Shown here: piece by piece, positions 33,876 to 41,928 of the stretch | Layout of the letters: the number at the start of each line of letters is the position of its first letter | Position numbering within the stretch: position 1 is the stretch's first letter | NCBI RefSeq assembly: GCF_014534745.1 | Contig: NZ_JACVVP010000056.1 | Coordinates: 1-50,395 of the forward strand | Origin: Flammeovirga sp. EKP202 | Lineage (GTDB): Bacteria; Bacteroidota; Bacteroidia; Cytophagales; Flammeovirgaceae | DNA: 50,395 nucleotides | Direction: 5' to 3' | The notes under the pieces: generated by a model | Databases searched by the model: none | The model's input: the letters and a program-made list of their open reading frames with translations, nothing else | What the model was told of the DNA's origin: nothing | Made by a program: the position numbers and the translations under genes

Positions 33876-34502
33876 TTAGTACGGTGTATTTCCTTGGAAT
33901 ATACTCGATAAATTAGTAGGCATTACGTTGCCTCTAAACTTCACCTCCGTATTATTGGTCTGAGCTCTTACCGTAGCATCTGCCCAGTTATCGGCTCCAT
34001 TCAAATTGATTCGAACAGCCGCCTGCATTATAGAACCCTGTACATTAAACGACATCTGCAACCCGCCATGCTCATTTTCTGTGACTTTAAGGTCCGATAT
34101 CTTACCATCCAAAGTGATGCCACCCACACCATTATATCCTACAATTCCTTCAAAACCCAACTGCACTACACAAGAATTCCCCTCCATTTTTATGAAGTTA
34201 ATTGTGTTGGTTACTTGTGCAATATTACCATATCGATCATACACCTGATTGGCTTGAAGTACAAAATTTTGCGTTTTCATTGCTTCAAAAGCCATTTTAT
34301 AACGTGCTTCTTCCTCTGCTTTTGCTTGTTTCTTGGCTAGTTCTTTTGCTTTCTTTCGTTCTTCTTTTGCTTTTTTACGGTCCAACTTTCGTTGCTCTTT
34401 TTCGGTTAAAGGTTTCTCAGAAGTTTCCTGAGCAAAAGTGTTAGTAAAAGAAATACACATTACAACTAGTAATGCAAAAACATTGAATAAGATCTTTTTC
34501 AT
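33876..34502 (-). CDS. DUF4251 family exported protein
   Basis: 208-aa protein with a signal peptide ending FAQ, then a highly charged Lys/Glu/Ala helix (about 32-68, KEQRKLDRKKAKEERKKAKE) that probably forms a coiled coil, then a beta-rich DUF4251 domain (about 75-205). The domain shows the family blocks NFVLQANQVYDRYGN, TNTINFIKMEGN and GYNGVGGITLDGKI. The biochemical role of the family is unknown. It lies upstream of gldF on the same strand, with the tandem stem-loops between, and may share its transcript. The promoter should lie in the gap shared with the divergent TetR gene. Confidence 0.5.
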   Translation of the reverse strand: MKKILFNVFALLVVMCISFTNTFAQETSEKPLTEKEQRKLDRKKAKEERKKAKELAKKQAKAEEEARYKMAFEAMKTQNFVLQANQVYDRYGNIAQVTNTINFIKMEGNSCVVQLGFEGIVGYNGVGGITLDGKISDLKVTENEHGGLQMSFNVQGSIMQAAVRINLNGADNWADATVRAQTNNTEVKFRGNVMPTNLSSIFQGNTPY

Positions 34503-34726
34503 AGTAATTATTCAGTTATTTAAATAAAGGAATGGAGTTAATATTAGGTATTGATTTAATTCCAAAACCTGATCTCAATTATTAAAAATCAGGTATAATG
34601 TTATTCATAATTGTCACGAAAAATAACCCGTTAATCGATACGTTATACTTTTTCATAACATAGTTAAATTAATTCCCACAAATATAAACTATTCCATCAA
34701 CGAAATAGTTTTTTCACTTTATTTTT

Positions 34727-34751
34727 TATGTAAGATATGTAACTTTACATA
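34727..34751. promoter_or_regulatory. Candidate TetR operator
   Basis: TATGTAA (34727-34733), TATGTAA again (34736-34742) and the inverted TTACATA (34745-34751) lie 29 bases before the TetR start codon in the gap shared with the divergent DUF4251 gene. Overlapping palindromic half-sites next to a tetR gene are typical of autoregulation. Confidence 0.5.
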
Positions 34752-34779
34752 GCATTATTCATACGATTAATTTACAATT

Positions 34780-35388
34780 ATGAAGAACAACAGAGAACAC
34801 GTTCTGAAGGTAGCCACCAAATTAATTTCCCAAAAAGGATTTGACGGTGCAAGTACTAGAGACATTGCACAAACAGCTAAAGTAAGCCAAGGAATGATCA
34901 ATTATTATTTTGGATCAAAAGAGAATTTACTAAAAGAAATCATAGCCAATTATTCCAAGCAAATTAACGCTGTTGTCAGTGAATTAAATAACTCCGAAAA
35001 AGAAGGCATTGAATTTTTAAAGTTAGCTTTATTGAAGTTTTTCAAGATTGCTTTTGAGAACAGAGACCTTGCACGTATCATGAACGTGGAAGAAATGATG
35101 GCTATCCGAGAAGATGTTATTACAAAAAATGATGAGTTAGCCAATATCATCAACCTTCTTTTCATGGAAAAAATAGAAGAAGGAAAAGACAAAGGTATTT
35201 ACAATCAAGAAGCAGATGGTGAGTTAATCGTTGGCTTTTTGGTCAATGCCTTGAACGATTACATTATCAGATCTGAAAGAATTATTATTACTGAACCTAT
35301 CAAAGGAGTATCGAACTACAATGATCATCAGCAAAAGAGAATTCTTGAGTTCAGTTACCTCTACCTTGAAAAAATGCTACTTCCATAA
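34780..35388 (+). CDS. TetR/AcrR family transcriptional regulator
   Basis: 202-aa regulator. The N-terminal helix-turn-helix is typical: VLKVATKLISQKGFDGAST, RDIAQTAKVSQGMINYYFGSK, ENLLKEII. The remainder (about 60-200) is an all-helical ligand-binding and dimerisation domain, in which I see no specific ligand motif. It is transcribed divergently from the DUF4251 gene; the palindromic boxes at 34727-34751 are a likely operator. Family members commonly repress efflux or membrane-lipid genes, and the window does contain an RND operon 9 kb away, but nothing links the two directly. Confidence 0.5.
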   Translation: MKNNREHVLKVATKLISQKGFDGASTRDIAQTAKVSQGMINYYFGSKENLLKEIIANYSKQINAVVSELNNSEKEGIEFLKLALLKFFKIAFENRDLARIMNVEEMMAIREDVITKNDELANIINLLFMEKIEEGKDKGIYNQEADGELIVGFLVNALNDYIIRSERIIITEPIKGVSNYNDHQQKRILEFSYLYLEKMLLP

Positions 35389-35413
35389 GCATTAAGATAA
35401 AGTGAATTTTTGA

Positions 35414-35452
35414 ATAGTTCGTGAGTACAAAGTAGTGTCTCTCACGAACTAT
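35414..35452. terminator. Hairpin ATAGTTCGTGAG / CTCACGAACTAT
   Basis: A 12-bp stem (35414-35425 with 35441-35452) lies just after the tetR stop. A related stem (GTAGTTCGTGAAA) occurs at 37305-37345, so this may be a small repeat family acting as a terminator or REP element. Its right arm overlaps an upstream ATG at 35451, which argues against that start for the next gene. Confidence 0.5.
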
Positions 35453-35516
35453 GACGCAAACATCTTCTATTCTCAACTCTGATCCATTCATTCACCAAAA
35501 AGCTACTTTTCTTTTT

Positions 35517-36170
35517 ATGTCTCAGCAAAAAATTAAAAAACCAGCTATTATTTCTGAAAGCTGGCTGTTTAGAATCAACAGGCTCTCCGATATCATCTTT
35601 GCCACTTCCATGACAATGTTACTTCTGGCCTTTGATTTTTCATCGATCGATGATGTGAAAAGTAATAAACAGCTTCTAAAAGCGTTATCTAAGCAACTAC
35701 CCATATTGGGTATCTATCTTACTACATTTATACTTTTAGCGGTGTATTGGTTGAAACATACCACTACTACTCGATTAATGAAAGGTGCGGATAGCAAGTA
35801 CATGTGGTTAGATATTATCACATTGGCATTTGTGGCTTTACTTCCTTTTTCAAATAGTTTGGCTACTGCGTTTCCAGATTTTTATGCTGCAATTTTCCTG
35901 TATAGTGTTAATGTGATGATCATTGGGGTTTTCTCTTTTTCGTCATGGCGTTATGCCACTCATTATGATCGATTATTGAAAGAGCCACTTGAAAAAGAAA
36001 TTGCAGATGAAATAAGTCAAGACAAATGGATGGAACCACTGTTGGCTTTTATTTCGCTAATTGTTGCTTATTTTTATATCGATTATGCTCAAGTTCCTTA
36101 TATACTTGTTCCGGTTATTTATGGATTAAGAACAAAATGGATTGAGTATAGAAGCACTAGAGCACGTTAA
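35517..36170 (+). CDS. TMEM175/DUF1211 family membrane protein
   Basis: 217-aa membrane protein with about six transmembrane segments. I start at 35517 (MSQQKIKKPAI...), because the alternative ATG at 35451 lies inside a hairpin and adds a non-conserved stretch. The first membrane helix carries RINRLSDIIFATSMTMLLL, the counterpart of the RxxxFSD motif of the TMEM175 family, here with Leu instead of Phe. Bacterial members form potassium-permeable channels as tetramers; the human protein is a lysosomal channel. A second hydrophobic half (LDIITLAFVALLPFSNSLA; FYAAIFLYSVNVMIIGVF) continues the fold. Neighbouring genes give no functional hint. The family call is likely and channel function is inferred. 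Confidence 0.5.
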   Translation: MSQQKIKKPAIISESWLFRINRLSDIIFATSMTMLLLAFDFSSIDDVKSNKQLLKALSKQLPILGIYLTTFILLAVYWLKHTTTTRLMKGADSKYMWLDIITLAFVALLPFSNSLATAFPDFYAAIFLYSVNVMIIGVFSFSSWRYATHYDRLLKEPLEKEIADEISQDKWMEPLLAFISLIVAYFYIDYAQVPYILVPVIYGLRTKWIEYRSTRAR

Positions 36171-36233
36171 TTGCTTGTTAACTAAGTCGGATTTCAGTAG
36201 TAACAATTTTTTTATTTCATAAAATTACTAACA

Positions 36234-37001
36234 ATGTCAGCACAAGTCATATCTATCAGTAACCACAAAGGAGGTGTTGGAAAAACAACTTCGGTCGTCA
36301 ATTTGGGCGCAGGGCTTCATCAACTTGGAAAGAAGGTCTTGATGATTGATATGGATCCTCAAGCCAATTTAAGTCAATCACTGGGCGTATTTGAGCCAGA
36401 AAACAGTGTTTACAAACTTCTTAGAGGAGCAGCAAATATTGAAGATGCGATCATGGAACTAGAATTGGATCTTCATATGATTCCTTCAGAATTAGACCTT
36501 TCTGGTGCAGAGCTTGAACTCAGCATGGAAGCCGGAAGAGAATTTATTTTGAAAGGACACATCAATAAAGTAAAAGAAGACTACGATTATATATTAATTG
36601 ACTGTCCTCCAAGTTTAGGGCTTTTAACCATCAATGCATTTACCACTTCCAATCAGGTATTTTTTCCGCTTCAAGCACAGTTTTTAGCGACGCAAGGGCT
36701 TACAAAGCTTTTAGAGGTGATTGAAAAAGTACAACAACGTTTGAATGCTGATCTGGAAATAGGAGGTGTTTTTATTACGCAATACGATCAGAGAAAAATA
36801 TTAAATAGAAACGTAAGAGAAGCCATCACCAAACATTTTGGAGACAAGCTCTTCAAAACAGTGATCCGAGAAAATGTAGCTTTGGCCGAAGCTCCTTCTA
36901 AACAAACCAATATTTTTAGGTACAATGCCAAAAGCAATGGTGCTAAAGATTATTGGGACTTGGCACAAGAAGTACTCGAAAGAACAGTCATTAACGCATA
37001 A
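36234..37001 (+). CDS. ParA-family ATPase (orphan partition/positioning protein)
   Basis: 255-aa ParA/Soj-type ATPase. The deviant Walker A is KGGVGKTT (12-19, signature Lys12), followed by the switch I region DMDPQANLSQSLG and Walker B/switch II YILIDCPPSLGLL. Near the end, a basic and aromatic stretch (NRNVREAI, SKQTNIFRYNAKSNGAKDYWDLAQEV) fits non-specific DNA binding. ParA proteins form ATP-dependent gradients on the nucleoid and position DNA or protein cargo. A normal parB is absent: the next gene, 20 bases downstream, encodes an 86-residue protein that is probably the partner. No plasmid or phage genes accompany the pair, so a chromosomal cargo-positioning role is possible. Confidence 0.5.
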   Translation: MSAQVISISNHKGGVGKTTSVVNLGAGLHQLGKKVLMIDMDPQANLSQSLGVFEPENSVYKLLRGAANIEDAIMELELDLHMIPSELDLSGAELELSMEAGREFILKGHINKVKEDYDYILIDCPPSLGLLTINAFTTSNQVFFPLQAQFLATQGLTKLLEVIEKVQQRLNADLEIGGVFITQYDQRKILNRNVREAITKHFGDKLFKTVIRENVALAEAPSKQTNIFRYNAKSNGAKDYWDLAQEVLERTVINA

Positions 37002-37021
37002 ACCTTTACTACTTACTCATT

Positions 37022-37282
37022 ATGGCAAAGAAAAATTTCTCTGGTGGATTGGATTCTCTTTTAGGTGGATCATCCTTATCAAAAAGCAATGAAGCTCCTA
37101 AAGTGGAGCCTGTCAAAAAGGAAGAAAAAGTGATTCCTGCCACTCCAAAAAATCCAACATTTGGACTAACAGAAGAACAACAAAATAAAATCACTGCTTT
37201 AGCACAAAAAGAAGGCAGAACGGAAGAAGAAATAATTCAAGAAGCAATTAGTTTCTATCTTGATTTTCAAGTAGATTTATAG
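37022..37282 (+). CDS. Small ParA-partner protein with ParB-like N-terminal tip
   Basis: 86-aa protein directly after parA. Its N-terminus KKNFSGGLDSLLGG resembles the start of ParB proteins (KKxGLGRGLxALLG), the segment that stimulates ParA's ATPase. A flexible Pro/Lys/Glu linker (about 25-48) follows. The C-terminal 35 residues (FGLTEEQQNKITALAQKEG ... EEEIIQEAISFYLDFQ) are predicted helix-helix and could be a ribbon-helix-helix-like or small dimerisation domain. There is no ParB CTPase or central helix-turn-helix domain. I infer that it is a minimal activator or adaptor tethering ParA to a cargo. I do not recognise a named family. Confidence 0.5.
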   Translation: MAKKNFSGGLDSLLGGSSLSKSNEAPKVEPVKKEEKVIPATPKNPTFGLTEEQQNKITALAQKEGRTEEEIIQEAISFYLDFQVDL

Positions 37283-37304
37283 AGAAGAGGAAATATTATA
37301 TAAA

Positions 37305-37345
37305 GTAGTTCGTGAAAAGTAAACAAAATGCATTTCACGAGCTAC
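37305..37345. terminator. Hairpin GTAGTTCGTGAAA / TTTCACGAGCTAC after the parA pair
   Basis: A 13-bp stem with one mismatch (37305-37317 with 37333-37345) begins 22 bases after the stop of the small partner gene. It shares AGTTCGTGA with the hairpin at 35414-35452. Probably a terminator or REP-like element. Confidence 0.5.
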
Positions 37346-37437
37346 AATTCCTTACGGCTTATGCCTTATACTACAAACCATTACCTTACTACTTTTTCCT
37401 CTTACTTATTTATATTTAAATCTAATGAACGGCCCTT

Positions 37438-39591
37438 ATGATCAAAAAATTAATACCATTACTTCTGAGCTTATTTATTCCTAACTTTTCATGGAGTCAA
37501 CATATTGGGCTCACACTTCAACAAAATATTTCTATTCGTGAAAACGGAAATGAGATTACAGACCCTTGGAACGGCGGTATTAATGCCGTTCAGTTTTTCG
37601 AAATTGATTTAAACCTAAGTGGTCAAAATGAGCTAGTTCTTTTTGATCGAGCTAGTCGGAGAATTATTCCTTACATTCACCAAGACAATCAATGGGTTTA
37701 TGCACCGCAATTTATCTCCTATTTCCCCTCTTCCATTCGTTTTTGGTTACACCTCCAAGACCTTGATGGAGATGGTCAAAAAGATTTGATTATTGGGGAA
37801 GAAGACGGCATCTATTTTTATAAAAACACTTCAAATACTCAGCAATTTGCTTTTTCTAAAAATGGCTTATTGATAGAGACCACCTCGTTTTCTGGTGCAG
37901 CTGCTCCTCTCTTGTCCTCCCTTTTAGATACGCCTGCATTTTATGATATCAATAATGATGGAGCATTGGATTTCTTCACCTTTGTTCCTTCTGTCGGTGG
38001 TTCCATCGAATACCATCAACATGTTGGACTCAATGACCAAGGAGCCCCGATGTATAAAAAAGTGACCAACAACTGGGGTAATTTTCATGAATGCGGTGAT
38101 TGTGCTACTTACATTTTCGATGGGCAAAACTGCTCGTCCAATGGTAGAATTATGCACTTAGGGTCTGCCGTGACCATCTATGATATCAATAAAAATGGAT
38201 TAGGAGATGTTTTAATCGGTGAAATGAGTTGTTCTAACCTGGTTGCAATTCCCAATAAAGGCAGTAATGCGGCCCCTCTTTTCAATGAAAGTATTACCAA
38301 CTTCCCTGCACAAGACCCTGTAAGTATTCCTATTTTCCCTGCGGCTTTTTTCATTGATTATACTCAAGACAATGAAAAAGAAATGCTAATCTCACCTAAC
38401 CTCACTTCTAATGAAGGTGATCAAACCGATTTCAGTAAAAGTACATGGATGTACACGTTTAATAATGCAACGAAAGAATGGGAATTTGAAAAAACGCAGC
38501 TGTTTCAAACATTAGACTTTGGGGAAAGAAGCAGACCTTTTGCGGTAGATGTGGACGAAGACGGAGTACTAGATCTTTTAATGGGTTATAGGAATTCATT
38601 CAATGAACAACTTGAAACTTATGGAGGAAGTATGGCTTTCTTAAGGAATACAGGTACGAATGAAAACCCTAGTTTCGAAATGGTAGAAAGAGATTATCTT
38701 GGGTTATCCGATTGGGGTAAAATTGATATTATTCCTTTTTGGGTTGATTACAACAACAACGGTACTAAGGAACTATTGGTGAGCGCTAGAACACCCAATT
38801 CCAATGAAGCTGGAGTCTATTTACTGCCCATTGTAGGTGGGAATATTGATTTCAATAATGTATCCCAACTAGTATCTCACCGTCCTGAAGAAAGTGTTTC
38901 AATGGTGGATGTTGATCAGAATGGACGCATTGATATTGTAGTAGGTACTTTTTCTGGTGAATTGAAAACATATTTACAGCAAGAGAATCAAGAATTTGAA
39001 GAAAGTAGTGAAAACCTATTTCCTCAAATTGAAGGAGATTTATTGAGAAAATATCCAAGTATACTTATAGAAGATTTGGACGATAACGGAAGCATAGATT
39101 TGCTTGTATTGGATGAAAGTGGCTTGCCTAGAATCTGGAGAAATTATGCTGTTAACACTAGTGGTAATTATCAAAAAGAGGTATTATTTGATCCTGCAAA
39201 AAATGCATTTCAAATGATCAGCTTAGGAAAAAAAGGGACTGGAACTAAAATCGGAAATTATATCATTATGGGATCTGAAGGAGGTGGATTACAGCTATCG
39301 TCAATTGGAATACACGAATCTCCCACAAGTATCTTGCCCTTACCTTCTAATGAATTGGACCTAACTATCTTCCCAAATCCAAGTACTACGGAAGTTACAT
39401 TACAAAATAACAGTGTGTTATTCTTGGATTACAAAATCATTTCAACAAAGGCTGTAACACTTGAAAGAGGTAAGATTACTCCTCAGTCAAAAATTAAGTT
39501 ATCAACAAATAATTGGGTGAAGGGTGTTTATTTTGTTCAGTTTAGTGATGGAAACGAGAAGTTATTCACAAAAAAGCTACTTATTCAATAA
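37438..39591 (+). CDS. Secreted FG-GAP/VCBS-repeat protein with type IX sorting domain
   Basis: 717-aa secreted protein. Signal peptide 1-21 (NFSWSQ). The body consists of beta-propeller FG-GAP/VCBS repeats with calcium-binding-like loops such as DLDGDGQKDLIIGEEDG, DINNDGALDFF, DVDEDGVLDLLMGY, DVDQNGRIDIVVG and DLDDNGSIDLLVLDE, so it is probably a calcium-stabilised seven-blade propeller. About residues 640-717 form a type-A T9SS C-terminal domain (LTIFPNPSTTEVTL ... WVKGVYFVQF ... KLFTKKLLIQ), which directs export and surface attachment or release through the type IX system. No catalytic domain is visible. A role in adhesion or ligand binding is likely. It is monocistronic. Confidence 0.5.
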   Translation: MIKKLIPLLLSLFIPNFSWSQHIGLTLQQNISIRENGNEITDPWNGGINAVQFFEIDLNLSGQNELVLFDRASRRIIPYIHQDNQWVYAPQFISYFPSSIRFWLHLQDLDGDGQKDLIIGEEDGIYFYKNTSNTQQFAFSKNGLLIETTSFSGAAAPLLSSLLDTPAFYDINNDGALDFFTFVPSVGGSIEYHQHVGLNDQGAPMYKKVTNNWGNFHECGDCATYIFDGQNCSSNGRIMHLGSAVTIYDINKNGLGDVLIGEMSCSNLVAIPNKGSNAAPLFNESITNFPAQDPVSIPIFPAAFFIDYTQDNEKEMLISPNLTSNEGDQTDFSKSTWMYTFNNATKEWEFEKTQLFQTLDFGERSRPFAVDVDEDGVLDLLMGYRNSFNEQLETYGGSMAFLRNTGTNENPSFEMVERDYLGLSDWGKIDIIPFWVDYNNNGTKELLVSARTPNSNEAGVYLLPIVGGNIDFNNVSQLVSHRPEESVSMVDVDQNGRIDIVVGTFSGELKTYLQQENQEFEESSENLFPQIEGDLLRKYPSILIEDLDDNGSIDLLVLDESGLPRIWRNYAVNTSGNYQKEVLFDPAKNAFQMISLGKKGTGTKIGNYIIMGSEGGGLQLSSIGIHESPTSILPLPSNELDLTIFPNPSTTEVTLQNNSVLFLDYKIISTKAVTLERGKITPQSKIKLSTNNWVKGVYFVQFSDGNEKLFTKKLLIQ

Positions 39592-39686
39592 CTATTCACA
39601 CTTATTCAAGTTTCTCTTTGAAAACAGGAGAGACAAATGAGCATTTATCGGGAAATTGTGAATAAGTCGCTGTTTTTCATCTTACT

Positions 39687-39938
39687 TTATGAACAACAGC
39701 GATTAGAACGGAGCAGGTAAGCAACATCAAACTTCAGAATAGCTCTAAAAGTATGCAGATAAGTATCTGTAATGACCACCTTAGAAGCATTTCCTTCTTG
39801 TAGTTTATCCAACATGCTCACAATATGTTCTTTGGGTAATTTTTCAACTTCGTCTTCTGACTGAATTCCTTGGTCATTAATCAGTAGGTCCGCAATTGTT
39901 AAACTTAAATACTTGTCTTTCTTTGATAATTCTACCAT
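39687..39938 (-). CDS. Hypothetical small protein (83 aa)
   Basis: 83 residues with no signal peptide or membrane segment. The sequence is mainly helical and charged (SKKDKYLSLTIADLLIN, KLPKEHIVSMLDKLQEG), then VVITDTYLHTFRAILKFDVAYLL and a Cys-rich tail NRCCS. I do not recognise the family. It lies alone on the minus strand downstream of the convergent FG-GAP gene. Regular codon structure and the clean upstream gap suggest a real gene, but not strongly. Confidence 0.5.
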   Translation of the reverse strand: MVELSKKDKYLSLTIADLLINDQGIQSEDEVEKLPKEHIVSMLDKLQEGNASKVVITDTYLHTFRAILKFDVAYLLRSNRCCS

Positions 39939-39988
39939 AGTCTTTTGTTATTGAGTTATAAATAGAACAATTATAATTTAATTTAAAT

Positions 39989-40047
39989 AAAGAGTGAAGA
40001 ATGTTTTGGGTAGCGTAATATTGATACACCAACCTTCTTCACTCTTT
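39989..40047. terminator. Long hairpin between two leftward hypothetical genes
   Basis: Perfect 13-bp arms AAAGAGTGAAGAA (39989-40001) and TTCTTCACTCTTT (40035-40047), with a 33-base loop, lie 21 bases past the stop of the 213-aa gene. The outer stem resembles that of the hairpin at 4884-4922 (AAAGAGTGAC). Probably the terminator of the 213-aa gene. Confidence 0.5.
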
Positions 40048-40068
40048 ATTCAAAGTCCCGATGACCTA

Positions 40069-40710
40069 TTAATGTCTATCTTGGACTAAATGTTTTCTTA
40101 AAATCCACAGTACTGCAGGTAAGTTATCGTATACTGTTTCTTGCACCTCAATGTTTTCCAAAACATCCTCGTCCATATATTCATCAACGAAAAACTCTTT
40201 TGGAGGTTCATACAAGGCATCTATTATATCATAAAAGTCATTTTCGTCTACTTCTCCTCTACCATTGAGGTAAGCAGCGTTGACAATACGAGTGGCAATA
40301 TCATCCGCATCTTTTTGATCATATCCATAGTAGGCAGAGTAAAGGATAAATTCTAAAATTTCTGGCACTGGCTCTTTTTCTACAGGCAATTTACCAGCAA
40401 ACCTTCTCAAAGCAGAAATCAAATCTAGAATATCAATAGTGACATGATTTCCTTTTACCTCAACTTCAAAAAGCGATGACATAGCATACCTTGTTTCTTG
40501 AATAAGAATACTATTCGTTTCCTCCTCAAAGAACAGTGTAATGAAAACTTGTGAAGGATCACCTTTTTCTTGAAATTCTTCAATCCCCTCAATGGCTTCC
40601 CACATCGCCCCCATCACTCTAGAGCCTTCTTTAAAAAACTTAGGTAATCGTTTAAATGTTACCTCTTTACCATCTAAATATTCTTCTAAAGTGATTTTTG
40701 ATGCTGTCAT
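40069..40710 (-). CDS. Hypothetical acidic cytoplasmic protein (213 aa)
   Basis: I choose the start at 40710 (MTASKITLEEYLDG...); an ATG at 40755 would add 15 residues. There is no signal peptide or membrane helix. The protein is acidic, with an N-terminal mixed part (EVTFKRLPKFFKEGSRVMGAMWEAIE; VFITLFFEEETNSILIQ), a helical middle (ILEFILYSAYYGYDQKDADDIATRI) and a C-terminal acidic region rich in Asp, Glu and Tyr (FFVDEYMDEDVLENIEV). I recognise no domain. It stands alone between hairpins on both sides. Function unknown. Confidence 0.5.
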   Translation of the reverse strand: MTASKITLEEYLDGKEVTFKRLPKFFKEGSRVMGAMWEAIEGIEEFQEKGDPSQVFITLFFEEETNSILIQETRYAMSSLFEVEVKGNHVTIDILDLISALRRFAGKLPVEKEPVPEILEFILYSAYYGYDQKDADDIATRIVNAAYLNGRGEVDENDFYDIIDALYEPPKEFFVDEYMDEDVLENIEVQETVYDNLPAVLWILRKHLVQDRH

Positions 40711-40833
40711 TTCTTTCCTATTAGATAAATTTTCGTTTATAGAATCCAATAGCAAAGTTATGAACTATTACTTAAAATTCTTTTGTCTTCCTAGTTAAGT
40801 TAAACAATACTTTTGAGAAATGATAAAAAGAAA

Positions 40834-40877
40834 AGGCAATCCTATAAGAATTATTCAATTCTGTACTAAGATTGCCT
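40834..40877 (-). terminator. Nested hairpin terminator after the DUF2911 gene
   Basis: Outer arms AGGCAATC (40834-40841) and GATTGCCT (40870-40877) enclose an inner AGAATT / AATTCT stem. On the minus strand a T-rich stretch follows, so it terminates leftward transcription 55 bases past the stop. Confidence 0.5.
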
Positions 40878-40931
40878 CACTGTGCATTATTTTGTATTTC
40901 GAAATAAAACCTAAAACAGCTTTATTTGATC

Positions 40932-41495
40932 TTAAGCTTTATCTACATCCAGCTCGATTAAGGTCTGATCCCAACCTAACTTTAAGTGGTATTTATCCAC
41001 ATTTCCAGATTTTTCAATCCATATTCTTAAGCTTTCCATAATAGTATCACTATTGATCACATTGGTTTCTACCACTACAGTATCAAAGCTTTCATCTCTA
41101 CTTGCTTTTCCTCCAAAACTTACGCCCCAACCGTATACTTTATTGTTGAAAATAATTTTCCATGTTTTGGATTCCGGAACCGTCCACAAAGTATATTGTC
41201 CTGCGGGTAAATTTTTACCATTGATAATTAATGGGACATTCGTTTTGAATGTAGTTGGTTCGTTGGCACCTGTTCTCCAAACTTGGCCGTAGGGAACAAG
41301 ATTACCAAAAATCACTCTTCCCTTTTTGAAAGGTGATGAATAATGTATATTTATTTTAGTATCGCCATCAACAAAGTTTTGTTCTATTTCAGGACTGTGT
41401 TTTTTTGTCTCTGAAATCATCATTTTTTGACCGAAATAACCTAAAATACCTATTCCTAAAAGAACCCCTAAAACAATAACAAAAATCTTTCTCAT
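40932..41495 (-). CDS. DUF2911 family protein, membrane-anchored
   Basis: 187-aa protein. I start at 41495 (MRKIFVIVLGVLLGIGILG...), which puts a single N-terminal membrane helix at the front; in-frame ATGs further upstream (41519 and 41585) would add a hydrophobic but unlikely extension. The DUF2911 core is clear: IHYSSPFKKGRVIFGNLVPYGQVWRTGANEPTTF (blocks GRVIFGNLVPYGQVWRTGAN and EPTTF), the GKNLPAGQYTLWTVPE turn and WKIIFNNKVYGWG. The family is common in Bacteroidota and has no settled function. Its beta-rich domain would face the periplasm. It is monocistronic. Confidence 0.5.
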   Translation of the reverse strand: MRKIFVIVLGVLLGIGILGYFGQKMMISETKKHSPEIEQNFVDGDTKINIHYSSPFKKGRVIFGNLVPYGQVWRTGANEPTTFKTNVPLIINGKNLPAGQYTLWTVPESKTWKIIFNNKVYGWGVSFGGKASRDESFDTVVVETNVINSDTIMESLRIWIEKSGNVDKYHLKLGWDQTLIELDVDKA

Positions 41496-41636
41496 CGTAT
41501 TTTTTTTAGTGTTTAACATAGATGGTTTAAGTGCTGAAAAAATTAAGTACCAAACGAAGTACAAAATGGTAATGAGTTGGTTCATAACACACTACTCACT
41601 TATTATCCGTCTTCTTTGATTGTATTGATACTTATT

Positions 41637-41884
41637 ACATTGTAAACTAAATTATCGTCAACTTTTAATCAACCTTTCTGCAAGCATTTATAGAATGTAC
41701 TTTCAAGCTCCCTTCTTCTTCATTTTTGTCTTGAAGCAAAAAATTCAAGGCTACCAAACGAATTGGGTAGAAAGTCCACTGGCGCGAATGTTAAGCGTTA
41801 GCGTCATTCGTGTCCTATAGATCAGCTGAAATCTCCTGATTTCTAAAAAGCACAAATAGCCGAAAACTTATTTTACAATGTACT
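41637..41884 (-). repeat. Intergenic repeat family, copy 3 (internally deleted, about 248 bp)
   Basis: Inverted ends ACATTGTAAACTAAATTATC (left) and, on the other strand, AGTACATTGTAAAATAAGTT (right) match the family. The orientation is opposite to copies 1 and 2. The hairpin core GCGAATGTTAAGCGTTAGCG is kept, but about 110-150 bases of the interior, including the AAATGATTTT stem, are missing; the junction falls at GCCTTGAA, a motif that occurs on both sides of the missing part in copy 1. It fills the gap between the DUF2911 gene and the end of the flavoprotein gene. Confidence 0.5.
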
Positions 41885-41928
41885 TATAATGTTTTTACAC
41901 ACAAATATCAGATGTCATTAAACAAAAA

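Noticed and set aside
36234-37282. Plasmid or integrated element marked by parA
   Set aside because: No replication, conjugation, integrase or phage gene is near, and the neighbours are ordinary chromosomal genes.
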